The notes under the pieces are model-generated. The model was not told where the DNA came from and ran no database searches. It saw only the letters and a program-made list of their open reading frames with translations. Positions 46,345 through 55,860 of a stretch of 64,000 bases of DNA are shown here, piece by piece (positions within the stretch are counted from its first letter, which is position 1; every line of letters begins with the position of its first letter). The DNA is from Caballeronia sp. INDeC2. Lineage in GTDB: Bacteria > Pseudomonadota > Gammaproteobacteria > Burkholderiales > Burkholderiaceae. The stretch covers positions 171,229 to 235,228 of the forward strand of contig NZ_JALQDG010000046.1 of assembly GCF_023631325.1 (NCBI RefSeq), read 5' to 3'. The translations under genes and the position numbers were made by a program.

Positions 46345-47052
46345 ATGAACGACATCCTGCTCGAAGAAACGATTCCCGGTGGCGGCCATGCGTCGCTGAT
46401 CGTGAAGCGCGGCCAGTTGCTGCGCATCACCGATGTGCGCGGCGGCGCGAACGTCGCGATGCTGCTCTTCAATGCCGCAGAAAAGAGCGAGCGTCTGAAT
46501 CTGCCCGATACGCTCAAATGCCAGCACACCGCGAAGCTGACGAAAGGCCATTGCCTCTATTCCGACATGGGGCGCGTGCTTGCCGCGATCGTCGCGGATA
46601 CGTGCGGATGGCACGACAGCCTGGCCGGTGTATCGAATGCGGCGGAAGTATTCGAGAAGTACGGCGAAGGCCGCTATCAGGAATTGCGTAACGCGTTCTA
46701 TCGCAACGGCACGGATAACCTGCTCGTCGAACTCGGTAAATGGGGCCTCGGCATTGCGGATCTGCTGATGACGCTGAATCTTTTCAGCCGCGTCGACGTG
46801 ACCGATGCAGGCGCGTTGAACTTCGTGCAGGGCAATTCGCAGGCGGGCGACTACATCGAACTGTATGCGCCGATGAACACGCTCGTCGTGCTGACGGCGA
46901 TCCAGCATCCGCTCGATCCGAATCCCGAATACGCGCCGAAGCCGGTGAAGCTTGCGTTGAGCAGTGCCCCGCAACAAGTCGCTGAACTATGCCGTACGTC
47001 GTGCGATGAAAACGTGCGCGGCTTTATCAACACCGAACGATTCTTTCTCTGA
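46345..47052 (+). CDS. DUF1989 carboxyguanidine deiminase subunit (formerly urea carboxylase-associated protein)
   Basis: 235 residues from ATG at 46345 (AAGGA upstream). DUF1989 signatures: LIVKRGQLLRITDVRGGANV, ADTCGWHDSLAG and DYIELYAPMNTLVVLTAIQH. The paired DUF1989 proteins of these operons form the deiminase that acts on carboxyguanidine, after guanidine is carboxylated. Previously named urea-amidolyase-associated protein 1. The metal ligands of the family include the Cys of DTCG and the His of WHDS. Precedes its partner gene by 13 bp. Confidence 0.85.
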   Translation: MNDILLEETIPGGGHASLIVKRGQLLRITDVRGGANVAMLLFNAAEKSERLNLPDTLKCQHTAKLTKGHCLYSDMGRVLAAIVADTCGWHDSLAGVSNAAEVFEKYGEGRYQELRNAFYRNGTDNLLVELGKWGLGIADLLMTLNLFSRVDVTDAGALNFVQGNSQAGDYIELYAPMNTLVVLTAIQHPLDPNPEYAPKPVKLALSSAPQQVAELCRTSCDENVRGFINTERFFL

Positions 47053-47065
47053 GCGAGAGACGCGC

Positions 47066-47710
47066 ATGACGACATCCAATCTCACGGCCAGCACGCTCGA
47101 TCCCGCCGACGCGATCTTTCGCGAGACCTTGCCCGCGGGCGAACCTTGGATCAAGGAACTAAAGGCGGGGCAGACGCTGCGCATTCGCGACGTCGAAGGC
47201 AATCAGGCGATCGACACGCTCTTCTACAGCGCAGCCGATCCGCGCGAACGTTACGACGCGCAACGCACATTACGCCGTCAACAAAGCCTCTATCTGACGA
47301 CGGGCACCGTGCTCTATTCGAATCTCGGCAATCCGATGCTGACGATCATCGCGGATACGTGCGGGCGGCACGACACGCTCGGCGGCGCGTGCGCGCAGGA
47401 AAGCAACACGGTGCGCTACGCCCTTGAGAAGCGCTATATGCATAGTTGCAGAGATAACTATCTGCGAGCCTGCGCGCACGACGGAAGGCTCTCGAAGCGC
47501 GACATCGCTGCGAACATCAACTTCTTCATGAACGTGCCGGTGACAGCGGAAGGCGGCCTCACGTTCGAGGATGGCATTTCGGGCGCGGGCAAGTACGTCG
47601 AACTGCGCGCCGAGATGGACGTGATCGTGCTGATCTCGAACTGCCCGCAATTGAACAATCCGTGCAACGCGTACAACCCGACTCCGGCGGAGCTGACGAT
47701 ATGGAACTGA
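47066..47710 (+). CDS. DUF1989 carboxyguanidine deiminase second subunit
   Basis: 214 residues from ATG at 47066. Same family as the preceding protein but diverged: LKAGQTLRIRDVEGNQAIDT, ADTCGRHDTLGGACAQESNT and EGGLTFEDGISGAGKYVELR. Deiminase partner that, with the previous subunit, releases ammonia from carboxyguanidine to give allophanate. The 3' end overlaps a 30-codon open frame in another phase (47701-47793). Confidence 0.85.
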   Translation: MTTSNLTASTLDPADAIFRETLPAGEPWIKELKAGQTLRIRDVEGNQAIDTLFYSAADPRERYDAQRTLRRQQSLYLTTGTVLYSNLGNPMLTIIADTCGRHDTLGGACAQESNTVRYALEKRYMHSCRDNYLRACAHDGRLSKRDIAANINFFMNVPVTAEGGLTFEDGISGAGKYVELRAEMDVIVLISNCPQLNNPCNAYNPTPAELTIWN

Positions 47711-47793
47711 GCACCTTGCACCGCTGGCTTTACACGATGATGAAAGCGCGCGCCGAGCGTCTGCTGCCGGTCGATCACCGCACGAAACATTAA
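47701..47793 (+). CDS. Possible 30-residue small protein overlapping the DUF1989 gene end
   Basis: ATG at 47701 lies inside the last codons of the second DUF1989 gene (overlap of 10 nt), giving MELSTLHRWLYTMMKARAER and ending at TAA 47793. The overlap resembles translational coupling, and the peptide is basic and amphipathic (W, Y, M, R rich). I know no family. It could be a real small protein of the guanidine operon or a chance frame. Confidence 0.35.
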   Translation: MELSTLHRWLYTMMKARAERLLPVDHRTKH

Positions 47794-47811
47794 AAGCATC
47801 AAGCGCCGACC

Positions 47812-47831
47812 TGCCGGGGACGACCCCGGCA
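47812..47831 (+). other. Intercistronic hairpin before the carboxylase gene
   Basis: TGCCGGGG (47812-47819), ACGA loop, CCCCGGCA (47824-47831): a perfect 8-bp stem with no T run, 50 nt before the carboxylase ATG. Probably a transcript-stabilising or processing element rather than a terminator. Confidence 0.4.
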
Positions 47832-47880
47832 TGCATGCTCACGTGGCGGGACGGCCCGCCCACGCATTGAACGTCCACTC

Positions 47881-50800
47881 ATGTTCGACAAAGTCCTCAT
47901 CGCGAATCGCGGCGCGATTGCATGCCGCATTCTGCGCACGTTGCGCGCGCTGAACGTCGCTGGTGTCGCCGTCTATAGCGAAGCGGATCGCGCGAGCCGC
48001 CACGTCAGTCTCGCCGATACCGCTCACAGCCTCGGCGACGGCGCCGCGAACATCACCTATCTCGACATCGCGAAGATTCTCGCTATCGCGCGCGCAGAAG
48101 GTGTGCAGGCGATTCATCCGGGCTACGGCTTTCTGTCGGAGAACGCGTCGTTTGCAGAAGCGTGCGAAGCGGCCGGCGTCGCGTTCATCGGGCCGACGCC
48201 CGCGCAATTGCGCGCCTTCGGCCTCAAGCACACCGCGCGCGCCATCGCCGCCGAACAAGGCGTCCCGATGCTCGAAGGCACGGGCCTGCTCGACGGCATC
48301 GACGCCGCGCTCGAAGCGGCGCAGCGCATCGGCTATCCGGTGATGCTGAAGAGCACGGCGGGTGGCGGCGGCATCGGCATGCGCGTGTGCCGTTGCGCCG
48401 ACGAGCTCGCCGCGCAGTTCGATATCGTCAAGCGTCTCGGTCAGAACAATTTCAGCGATGCGGGCGTGTTCCTGGAGAAGTACATCGAGCGCGCGCGGCA
48501 TCTCGAAGTGCAGGTGTTCGGCGATGGCAAAGGCGATGCCATCGCGCTCGGCGTGCGCGACTGCTCCGTGCAGCGTCGCAACCAGAAAGTGCTCGAAGAA
48601 ACGCCCGCGCCGAATCTCCCCGAAGGCATGGCCGACGCGCTCTGCGACGCCGCTATCCGGCTTGCGCGGGCGGTGTCGTATCGATCGGCGGGCACGGTCG
48701 AATTCGTCTATGACAGCGATGCGTCGCGCTTCTACTTCCTCGAAGTGAACACGCGCTTGCAAGTGGAACATGGCGTGACGGAGCAGGTGTGGGGCGTGGA
48801 TCTGGTGCGCTGGATGATCGAGCTCGCGGCAGGCACATTGCCCGCGCTTGACACGCTTGCGCGCGATCTCGAACCGCGCGGCCACGCGATCCAGGCGCGT
48901 CTCTATGCAGAAGATCCGGGCCGCGATTTCAAGCCCTGTCCGGGACTGCTCACCGACGTGTCGTTTCCATTATCCGATGGGCGCGCGTTGCGCATCGACA
49001 CATGGATCGAAGCAGGCTGCGACGTGCCGCCGTGGTTCGATCCGATGCTCGCGAAGTTGATCGCATGGCAACCGACGCGCGACGAAGCGCGCCATGCGCT
49101 CGATGCCGCGCTCGACGCGACGCGCATTTACGGCGTCGAAACGAATCGCGGCTATCTGCGGCAGATTCTCGCGGATACGCCGTTCGCAAGCGGTCATCCG
49201 TGGACGCGCTGTCTCGAAGGCTTGCGCTACCGCGCATCGACATTCGAAGTGCTGAGCGGCGGCACGCAAACGACCGTGCAGGACTATCCGGGAAGGCAAG
49301 GTTATTGGGCGGTGGGCGTGCCGCCTTCAGGTCCGATGGACGATCGCGCGCTGCGGCTCGGCAATCGTCTGCTCGACAATGACGACGATGCCGCCGCGCT
49401 CGAAATCACGATGAGCGGTCCGACGCTGCGCTTCAACACGGATGCCGTCATAGCGGTGACGGGCGCGACGTTGCCCGTCATGCTCGACGACATCGCGCAG
49501 CCGATGAACACGACGTTCCTCGTCGCGGCCGGCTCCACGCTCGCGCTCGGCACGATCCGCGGCGCGGGCGCGCGTGCGTATCTGTGCGTGCGCGGCGGGC
49601 TGGATGTCGCGCGCTATCTCGGCAGCCGCAGCACGTTCACGCTCGGCCAGTTCGGCGGGCATGGCGGGCGCGCATTGCGTGCGGGCGACGTGCTGCATCT
49701 CCACACGTCGACGAATCGCGAAGCCGGCGCGACGTTGTCCGATTCACTCACGCATCGCTTCGACGATGTGCGCGTGCTGCGCGTGATCTATGGTCCGCAT
49801 GGCGCGCCGGAATACTTCGCTGCGTCCTATATCGAACGCTTCTTCGATACCGACTGGGAAGTCCATTTCAATTCGAGCCGCACGGGTGTGCGTCTCATCG
49901 GTCCGAAGCCCGAATGGGCGCGTGCCGATGGCGGCGAGGCGGGACTGCATCCGTCGAATATTCACGACAATCCGTACGCTGTCGGCGCGATCGATTTCAC
50001 CGGCGACATGCCCGTGATTCTCGGTCCCGATGGCCCGAGTCTCGGCGGCTTCGTGTGTCCGGTCACGGTGATCGAGGCGGACCTGTGGCAGATCGGTCAA
50101 CTCAAGGCGGGCGACAAGGTGCGCTTCGTTCCAGTCGATATCGCGACCGCGCGCACGGACCCTGCACGGCAGATGCCATTGCAATCGCCGATCGTTCTGG
50201 ACACCGGCGAAGGCGATGAACGGCTCGTCGCGCGTCTCTCCGGCGACACGCATCTGCTGCTCGAAATCGGCCCGCCCGAACTCGACCTCGTGCTGCGCTT
50301 TCGCGGCCATGCGTTGATGCAATCGCTCGAAGCATCGCAGTTGCCGGGCGTCGTCGATCTGACGCCGGGCATCCGCTCGCTGCAAGTCCACTATCAGCCG
50401 GAACGATTGCCGCTCGACATGCTGCTCGAACACGTCGCGTCGGCATGGCGAAGCGTGCTGCTGCAAAAGGACCTGCGTGTGCCGTCGCGCGTCGTGCATC
50501 TGCCGCTGTCGTGGGACGATCCCGCGTGCCAGCTTGCCATCGACAAATACATGACGACGGTGCGCAAGGACGCGCCGTGGTGCCCGAGCAATTTGGAGTT
50601 CATCCGCCGCATCAACGGGCTGGATTCGATCGACGACGTGAAGCGCGTCGTGTTCGATGCGAGCTATCTCGTGATGGGCTTAGGCGATGTCTATCTCGGC
50701 GCGCCGGTCGCGACGCCGCTCGATCCGCGTCATCGGCTCGTGACGACGAAGTACAACCCGGCGCGCACGTGGACGGCGGAGAACTCGGTCGGCATCGGCG

Positions 50801-51435
50801 GCGCGTATCTGTGCGTGTACGGCATGGAAGGGCCGGGCGGCTATCAGTTCGTCGGACGCACGTTGCAGATGTGGAACCGCTATCGTGAAGTCGCGGATTT
50901 CGCGGGACGTCCGTATCTGTTGCGCTTCTTCGATCAGATCCGCTTCTACGAAGTCTCTTCCGACGAACTGCTGCGCATACGCGAGACATTTCCGCTCGGA
51001 CGCTATCCGTTGAAGATCGAGGAGACAGAGCTGTCTCTCGCGGATTATCAGGCGTTCCTCGATCGCGAAGCAGAAGGCATCGCGCGGTTTCGCGCGCATC
51101 AGCAAACGGCGTTTCAGGCAGAGCGGCAACGCTGGCACGAAGCGGGCAGCGACGAAACCGCCGTCGATGCGCCCGTCGCCACCGATGCCGACATCGCGCC
51201 GCTTGCAGATGGCCACGTCGCCGTCGATAGCGAAATCGCGGGCAATCTGTGGCAAGTGCGCGTCGAGGCCGGCGCGAAAGTCGAAGCGGGCGACGTGCTC
51301 GTCGTCATCGAATCGATGAAGATGGAGATTTCCGTGATCGCGCCGTGCGCGGGGATCGTCGGCGAGATACATGTCGCGCCGGGTTCGTCCGTTCGCGCGG
51401 GGCAGCGCGTCGCCGTGATCGAACAGCGCGCGTGA
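47881..51435 (+). CDS. Guanidine carboxylase (biotin-dependent, urea carboxylase-type)
   Basis: 1184 residues, the usual single-chain length. Biotin carboxylase domain (about 1-450): FDKVLIANRGAIACRILRTL, GYGFLSENASFAEAC, STAGGGGIGMRVC, VEFVYDSDASRFYFLEVNTR. Then carboxyltransferase domain with the KipA-type part (about 455-770: GGTQTTVQDYPGRQGYWAVG) and the KipI-type part (about 770-1080), a linker, and a biotinyl domain with ESMKMEISV (biotin Lys1147). Converts guanidine and bicarbonate to carboxyguanidine using ATP. Riboswitch and the DUF1989 pair indicate guanidine rather than urea as substrate; a urea carboxylase remains possible by sequence alone. Confidence 0.9.
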   Translation: MFDKVLIANRGAIACRILRTLRALNVAGVAVYSEADRASRHVSLADTAHSLGDGAANITYLDIAKILAIARAEGVQAIHPGYGFLSENASFAEACEAAGVAFIGPTPAQLRAFGLKHTARAIAAEQGVPMLEGTGLLDGIDAALEAAQRIGYPVMLKSTAGGGGIGMRVCRCADELAAQFDIVKRLGQNNFSDAGVFLEKYIERARHLEVQVFGDGKGDAIALGVRDCSVQRRNQKVLEETPAPNLPEGMADALCDAAIRLARAVSYRSAGTVEFVYDSDASRFYFLEVNTRLQVEHGVTEQVWGVDLVRWMIELAAGTLPALDTLARDLEPRGHAIQARLYAEDPGRDFKPCPGLLTDVSFPLSDGRALRIDTWIEAGCDVPPWFDPMLAKLIAWQPTRDEARHALDAALDATRIYGVETNRGYLRQILADTPFASGHPWTRCLEGLRYRASTFEVLSGGTQTTVQDYPGRQGYWAVGVPPSGPMDDRALRLGNRLLDNDDDAAALEITMSGPTLRFNTDAVIAVTGATLPVMLDDIAQPMNTTFLVAAGSTLALGTIRGAGARAYLCVRGGLDVARYLGSRSTFTLGQFGGHGGRALRAGDVLHLHTSTNREAGATLSDSLTHRFDDVRVLRVIYGPHGAPEYFAASYIERFFDTDWEVHFNSSRTGVRLIGPKPEWARADGGEAGLHPSNIHDNPYAVGAIDFTGDMPVILGPDGPSLGGFVCPVTVIEADLWQIGQLKAGDKVRFVPVDIATARTDPARQMPLQSPIVLDTGEGDERLVARLSGDTHLLLEIGPPELDLVLRFRGHALMQSLEASQLPGVVDLTPGIRSLQVHYQPERLPLDMLLEHVASAWRSVLLQKDLRVPSRVVHLPLSWDDPACQLAIDKYMTTVRKDAPWCPSNLEFIRRINGLDSIDDVKRVVFDASYLVMGLGDVYLGAPVATPLDPRHRLVTTKYNPARTWTAENSVGIGGAYLCVYGMEGPGGYQFVGRTLQMWNRYREVADFAGRPYLLRFFDQIRFYEVSSDELLRIRETFPLGRYPLKIEETELSLADYQAFLDREAEGIARFRAHQQTAFQAERQRWHEAGSDETAVDAPVATDADIAPLADGHVAVDSEIAGNLWQVRVEAGAKVEAGDVLVVIESMKMEISVIAPCAGIVGEIHVAPGSSVRAGQRVAVIEQRA

Positions 51436-51466
51436 CGCACTTCATATCAACAAGGAATCATCGGAC

Positions 51467-53266
51467 ATGGATTCATTCGACTTGCGTCTTCCCGCCTTGC
51501 GCGCGGCATATAGCGAGGGCCGCGCGGAGCCGCGCGCGTTGATCGGCGCGTTGCGCGCGCGCGCGGCCGCGTTGAACGCCGACTATCGGCTCTTCATTCA
51601 TCTGCTGGACGATGACGAAATCGAGCCGTATCTCGCGGCGCTCGACGCACGCGATATCGATTCGCTGCCGCTTTACGGCGTTCCGTTCGCGATCAAGGAC
51701 AACATCGATCTCGCGAACGTGCCGACGACGGCCGCGTGCCCCGCGTTCGAGTACATGCCGGAGCGATCGGCGACGCTCGTCGTGCGGCTGATCGAGCTCG
51801 GCGCGGTGCCCATCGGCAAAACCAATCTGGACCAGTTCGCGACCGGCCTGAACGGCACGCGCTCGCCCTACGGCAGGTGCCGCAACAGCGTGCTTGCGGA
51901 CTATCCGTCGGGCGGATCTAGCGCGGGGTCGTCGCTGGCCGTCGCGCTGGGCGTCGCGAGCTTTTCGCTCGGCACCGATACCGCCGGCTCGGGCCGCGTG
52001 CCCGCCGCGCTGAACAATCTCGTCGGCACGAAGGGGACGAAGGGCTTGCTGTCGACGGCGGGCGTCGTGCCCGCGTGCCGCACGCTCGATTGCGTGACGT
52101 ACTTCACCGCGACCGCGAGCGAGGCGAGCACGCTGCTCGCCCTCACGGCAGCCTACGATCCCGCCGACGCATACAGCCGCGTGAATCCGCAATGGAACGA
52201 TGCGGCGGCGTTCGGCAAGGTCGCGCGCTTTCGTTTCGGCGTGCCGCGTCAGCTCGAATTCGCCGGTTGCGATGAAAGTCCCGCGCTTTTCGCGAATGCA
52301 TGCTCGGCGCTCGAAGCGCTCGGCGGCGAGGCGGTCGAGATCGACTTCGCGCCTTTCCTCGAAGCCGCGCGTCTGCTCTACGAAGGGCCGTGGGTCGCGG
52401 AGCGCTATAACGTCGCAGGCGCGTTGATGGAGTCGCAACCCGATGCGGTGTTGCCCGTGATCCGCGACGTGCTCGCGAAAGCACCGGGCGCGACCGCCGT
52501 CGATGCGTTTCGCGCGCAGTACAAGCTTCAGGCATTGAAGCAGCGTTGCGACGCCGTGCTCGCGGATCTCGATTGCGTGCTGACGCCGTCGATTCCGCGT
52601 GCGGTCACGCTCGCCGAACTGGAGCGCGATCCGATCGGCGCAAATTCGCTGCTCGGGCACTACACGAACTTCATGAACCTGCTCGATTACGCCGCCGTCA
52701 CGACGCCTGCGGGTTTCATGCGCAACGGCTTGCCGTGGGGCGTGACGCTGTTCGGCCGCGCCTTCACCGATCAATATCTGCTGGGCGTCGCCGATGCGTT
52801 GCATCGCAAGCTCGCCGTGCCGCTCGTCGGCGGCGCACGGCAGGGCAACGACGCGCCCGCGCGCGCCGCGCGTGACGACAGGATGAAGCTCGTCGTGTGC
52901 GGCGCGCATCTCGCGGGCTTGCCGCTGAACGGGCAACTGACCGCACGCGGCGCGCGCCTCGTCGAAGCGACATCGAGCGCGCCGCGCTACCGCCTGTACG
53001 CACTTTCGGGCGGTCCGGTTCAGCGGCCCGGCATGGTGCGCGACGAAGCGAACGGCGCGGCGATCGCGGTCGAAGTGTGGGCCTTGCCGAGCGCGGAAGT
53101 CGGCTCGTTTCTCGCGGGCATTCCCGCGCCGCTCGCGCTCGGCAAGGTCGAACTCGCGGACGGCCGCTGGGAAACCGGATTCGTGTGCGAGGCGCATGCG
53201 CTCGAAGGCGCCGTCGATATCACGCAATACGGCGGCTGGCGCGCGTGGCTCGACCGCGCGCAGTGA
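51467..53266 (+). CDS. atzF: Allophanate hydrolase
   Basis: 599 residues. Amidase-signature catalytic triad: Lys77 (FAIKDNID), Ser151 (YPSGGSSAGSS) and nucleophile Ser175 (GTDTAGSGRVP), spaced 24 residues apart as in other members. The C-terminal domain (about 480-599: LVVCGAHLAGLPLNGQL) is the AtzF/DUR1 extension that distinguishes allophanate hydrolase from simple amidases. Splits allophanate into carbon dioxide and ammonia, the last step of guanidine (or urea) carboxylase pathways. 31 bp after the carboxylase gene; last gene of the operon. Confidence 0.93.
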   Translation: MDSFDLRLPALRAAYSEGRAEPRALIGALRARAAALNADYRLFIHLLDDDEIEPYLAALDARDIDSLPLYGVPFAIKDNIDLANVPTTAACPAFEYMPERSATLVVRLIELGAVPIGKTNLDQFATGLNGTRSPYGRCRNSVLADYPSGGSSAGSSLAVALGVASFSLGTDTAGSGRVPAALNNLVGTKGTKGLLSTAGVVPACRTLDCVTYFTATASEASTLLALTAAYDPADAYSRVNPQWNDAAAFGKVARFRFGVPRQLEFAGCDESPALFANACSALEALGGEAVEIDFAPFLEAARLLYEGPWVAERYNVAGALMESQPDAVLPVIRDVLAKAPGATAVDAFRAQYKLQALKQRCDAVLADLDCVLTPSIPRAVTLAELERDPIGANSLLGHYTNFMNLLDYAAVTTPAGFMRNGLPWGVTLFGRAFTDQYLLGVADALHRKLAVPLVGGARQGNDAPARAARDDRMKLVVCGAHLAGLPLNGQLTARGARLVEATSSAPRYRLYALSGGPVQRPGMVRDEANGAAIAVEVWALPSAEVGSFLAGIPAPLALGKVELADGRWETGFVCEAHALEGAVDITQYGGWRAWLDRAQ

Positions 53267-53270
53267 ATGT

Positions 53271-54461
53271 TCATCGGCGGAGGACGGATGCGAGCGGATG
53301 CCGCGTCGTCGCGAACGATGCGAGCACCGCGAGGCCCAGCGCCGAGAGCAACACGCCGAGATGCATCGCGCCGGTCGCGCCCGCTTGATCGACCGCGATG
53401 CCGCCCGCGAGCGAACCCCCCGCGATCGCCGTCTGCACCGCGCTGACGAAGAGCGCCGATGCGGCTTCCGGCTGCTTCGGCGATGTCAGCTGCATCCACA
53501 CGCTCAGGCACAGCGGAATCGCGCCATACGCGACGCCCCACGCGAGCACGCCCGCCACCACCGCGCCCGCAACGTGCGCGAAGGCCGGCAGCGCGAGCAG
53601 CGACGCGGTGACGAGCGCGGTCGTCGCGGCGAGCGAGAGGCGCGGATGCGACTTCACGAACGCCGACGCGACGAAGTTCGACAGGAAGCCGACGATCCCG
53701 AAGCCGAGCAGCAGCGCGGTAACCCAGGCCGCGCCGAGCACGGCGTCGACTTCGAGAAACGGCGCGATGTACGTGTAGGCGCAGAAGTGCGCGCCGAACA
53801 GCAACGCGACGAGCAGCAGGCTGCGTAGCACGGTCGTGCGCGCGAGCATGCGTCCGAAATCGCCGATGCGTGCGGCGGCGCGCGGCGGCAGTTCGGGCAG
53901 CAGCACCGCCTGAAGGAGCAGCGCGGCGAGCGCGAGCGCGGCCGTCGCGAAGAACGACACGCGCCACGACCACAACCCCGCGATGAACGTCCCGAGCGGC
54001 ACGCCGATGACCGTCGCGAGCGTGATGCCCATGAAGATGGTCGCGCTCGCGCGGGCGCTTTCCTCTTGCGCGACGATCTGTCCCGAGACGCCGAGCGCGA
54101 CGGTCCAGAATCCGCCGAGGCTGATGCCGAGCAAGGCGCGCCCGGCGAGCATCGTCGTGAAGTCGGCGGCGAGCGCCGAGATGCCGTTCGACGCGACGAG
54201 CGCGATCGACAGCAGAAGCAGGATCAGCCGCCGATTCAGCCGCCCCGCGACGAGCAGCAGCACAGGCGCCGAGATCGCGGCGATGATGCCCGGCGTCGTA
54301 GTCATCAGGCCCGCTGTGCCGGGCGTGACGCCGAGGTCCGACGCGATCGCCGGCAGCACGCCGACGGGCATGTATTCGGTCGTCACGAAAGCGAACGAGC
54401 CGAGCGCGATGGAAAGCACCGCGAGCCGGCGCCTGCGGGCGCTTGTTGAAGACGTAGTCAT
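53271..54461 (-). CDS. MFS transporter (AraJ/YdhP-like)
   Basis: 396 residues from ATG at 54461 (GGAG about 9 nt upstream). Twelve helices; the motif A region after helix 2 is LVAGRLNRRLILLLLS, and helix 5-like motif C is GVPLGTFIAGLWSWRVSFF. The start LAVLSIALGSFAFVTTEYMP is typical of the AraJ-type drug or sugar efflux group. Downstream of the Old Yellow Enzyme gene with 20 bp between, so likely one operon. Confidence 0.88.
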   Translation of the reverse strand: MTTSSTSARRRRLAVLSIALGSFAFVTTEYMPVGVLPAIASDLGVTPGTAGLMTTTPGIIAAISAPVLLLVAGRLNRRLILLLLSIALVASNGISALAADFTTMLAGRALLGISLGGFWTVALGVSGQIVAQEESARASATIFMGITLATVIGVPLGTFIAGLWSWRVSFFATAALALAALLLQAVLLPELPPRAAARIGDFGRMLARTTVLRSLLLVALLFGAHFCAYTYIAPFLEVDAVLGAAWVTALLLGFGIVGFLSNFVASAFVKSHPRLSLAATTALVTASLLALPAFAHVAGAVVAGVLAWGVAYGAIPLCLSVWMQLTSPKQPEAASALFVSAVQTAIAGGSLAGGIAVDQAGATGAMHLGVLLSALGLAVLASFATTRHPLASVLRR

Positions 54462-54481
54462 GTCGGCAAACTCCGGCGATT

Positions 54482-55591
54482 TCACACAGCGACGGCCTGC
54501 TCGTCGCGAAACGGATAATCGGTGTAGCCCGCTTCCGTCCCGCCGAAGAAGGTCGCGCGGTCGTACGGATTGAGCGGCAAGTGCTTGCGCAGGCGCTCCG
54601 GCAAATCCGGATTCGCGATGAAATGCCGGCCGAACGCGACCAGATCGGCGTCGCCGGACTGGACGATCGCTTCGGCGCTGGCGCCGTCGAAGCCGCCCGC
54701 CACGATGATCGGACCATGGAAACGCGCGCGCAGCGTCTTCGCCGCGACCGGCGTCTGATCTCGCGATTCGTCCTCGACATTGCCCGAGATACGCGGCTCG
54801 ATCAGATGCAGATACGCAATGCCGAGCGTGTTTAGTTCCGTCGCGACGTAGGCGAAGAGCGTCTGCGGATCGCTGTCGGACATATCGCCCCACGAGCCGC
54901 TCGGACCGAGGCGCACGGCGACCTTGTCCGCGCCCCAGACATCGATCACGGCGCGCGTCGTATCGAGCAGCAGGCGCGCGCGGTTCGCGATCGCGCCGCC
55001 GTATTCGTCGGTGCGGCGGTTGCTGCCGTCTTGCAGAAACTGGTCGAAGAGATAGCCGTTGGCCGCATGCAGTTCGACGCCGTCGAAGCCCGCCGCGACG
55101 CCGCGCGCCGCCGCCGCCCGAAAACTCTCGACGATGCCCGCGATCTCCGCCGTTTCGAGCGCACGATTCGGCGTGTTCGGCACCCATCCCGCCTCGGTGT
55201 ACGCGACGCCGCCGTGCGGCACCTCCGACGGCCCGACGGGACGGCCGCCGCCGGGCTGCAACTGTGCGTTCGACTGCCGCCCCGCGTGGTAAAGCTGAAG
55301 AAAGATGCGGCCGCCTTTGGCGTGCACGGCATCGGTGACGGCTTTCCATCCGGCGATCTGGCTGTCGTCGTAGAGGCCGGGCGCGCCGAGATAGCCGTTG
55401 CCCTCCGGCGCGGCGATGGTCGCTTCGCCGATCAGGAGCGCGCCGGGCGACGTGCGCTGCGCGTAATACTCGGCCATCAGCGGGCCGGGACGCGCGCCCG
55501 ATTCGGCGCGCATGCGGGTGAGCGGGGCGAGCACGACGCGATGGCCGAATTCATAGGCGCCGACTGCGACGTGCGAAAAAAGTTTGGACAT
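54482..55591 (-). CDS. Old Yellow Enzyme-type NADH:flavin alkene reductase
   Basis: 369 residues (YLxAPGL, LYHAGRQSNAQ, GFDGVELHAANGYLFDQFLQ). The conserved catalytic Tyr and FMN-binding loops are present: VVLAPLTRMRAE at the start, DGSNRRTDEYGGAIANRARL (substrate loop), VAFGRHFIANPDLPERL near the end. Reduces alpha,beta-unsaturated carbonyls and nitro or quinone compounds. Paired with an efflux MFS gene, a detoxification role is a reasonable inference. Confidence 0.92.
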   Translation of the reverse strand: MSKLFSHVAVGAYEFGHRVVLAPLTRMRAESGARPGPLMAEYYAQRTSPGALLIGEATIAAPEGNGYLGAPGLYDDSQIAGWKAVTDAVHAKGGRIFLQLYHAGRQSNAQLQPGGGRPVGPSEVPHGGVAYTEAGWVPNTPNRALETAEIAGIVESFRAAAARGVAAGFDGVELHAANGYLFDQFLQDGSNRRTDEYGGAIANRARLLLDTTRAVIDVWGADKVAVRLGPSGSWGDMSDSDPQTLFAYVATELNTLGIAYLHLIEPRISGNVEDESRDQTPVAAKTLRARFHGPIIVAGGFDGASAEAIVQSGDADLVAFGRHFIANPDLPERLRKHLPLNPYDRATFFGGTEAGYTDYPFRDEQAVAV

Positions 55592-55860
55592 TTCGTTTCT
55601 CCACTATTCCAGGTAGCTGTTGCGTGACGCCGATGACCGGCGACGCTTGACCCGGACTGTAGACGCGACAAGTCCCGAGAAAAACCGCCCGCGAGTTCAG
55701 TCACCCCGGACGCGCATGTCCGCAATCGCGCCTCGCCCAGCCGCGGCGGCAAAGCGGCCATTGTTTGGGTGAGCAGAACAGTCATGTCGTCCTTGCGGCA
55801 TTTATCCGGTCGACCGCCGTTCCGATAATCCACGCCACCTTTTCGGAGATTGGAAACATC

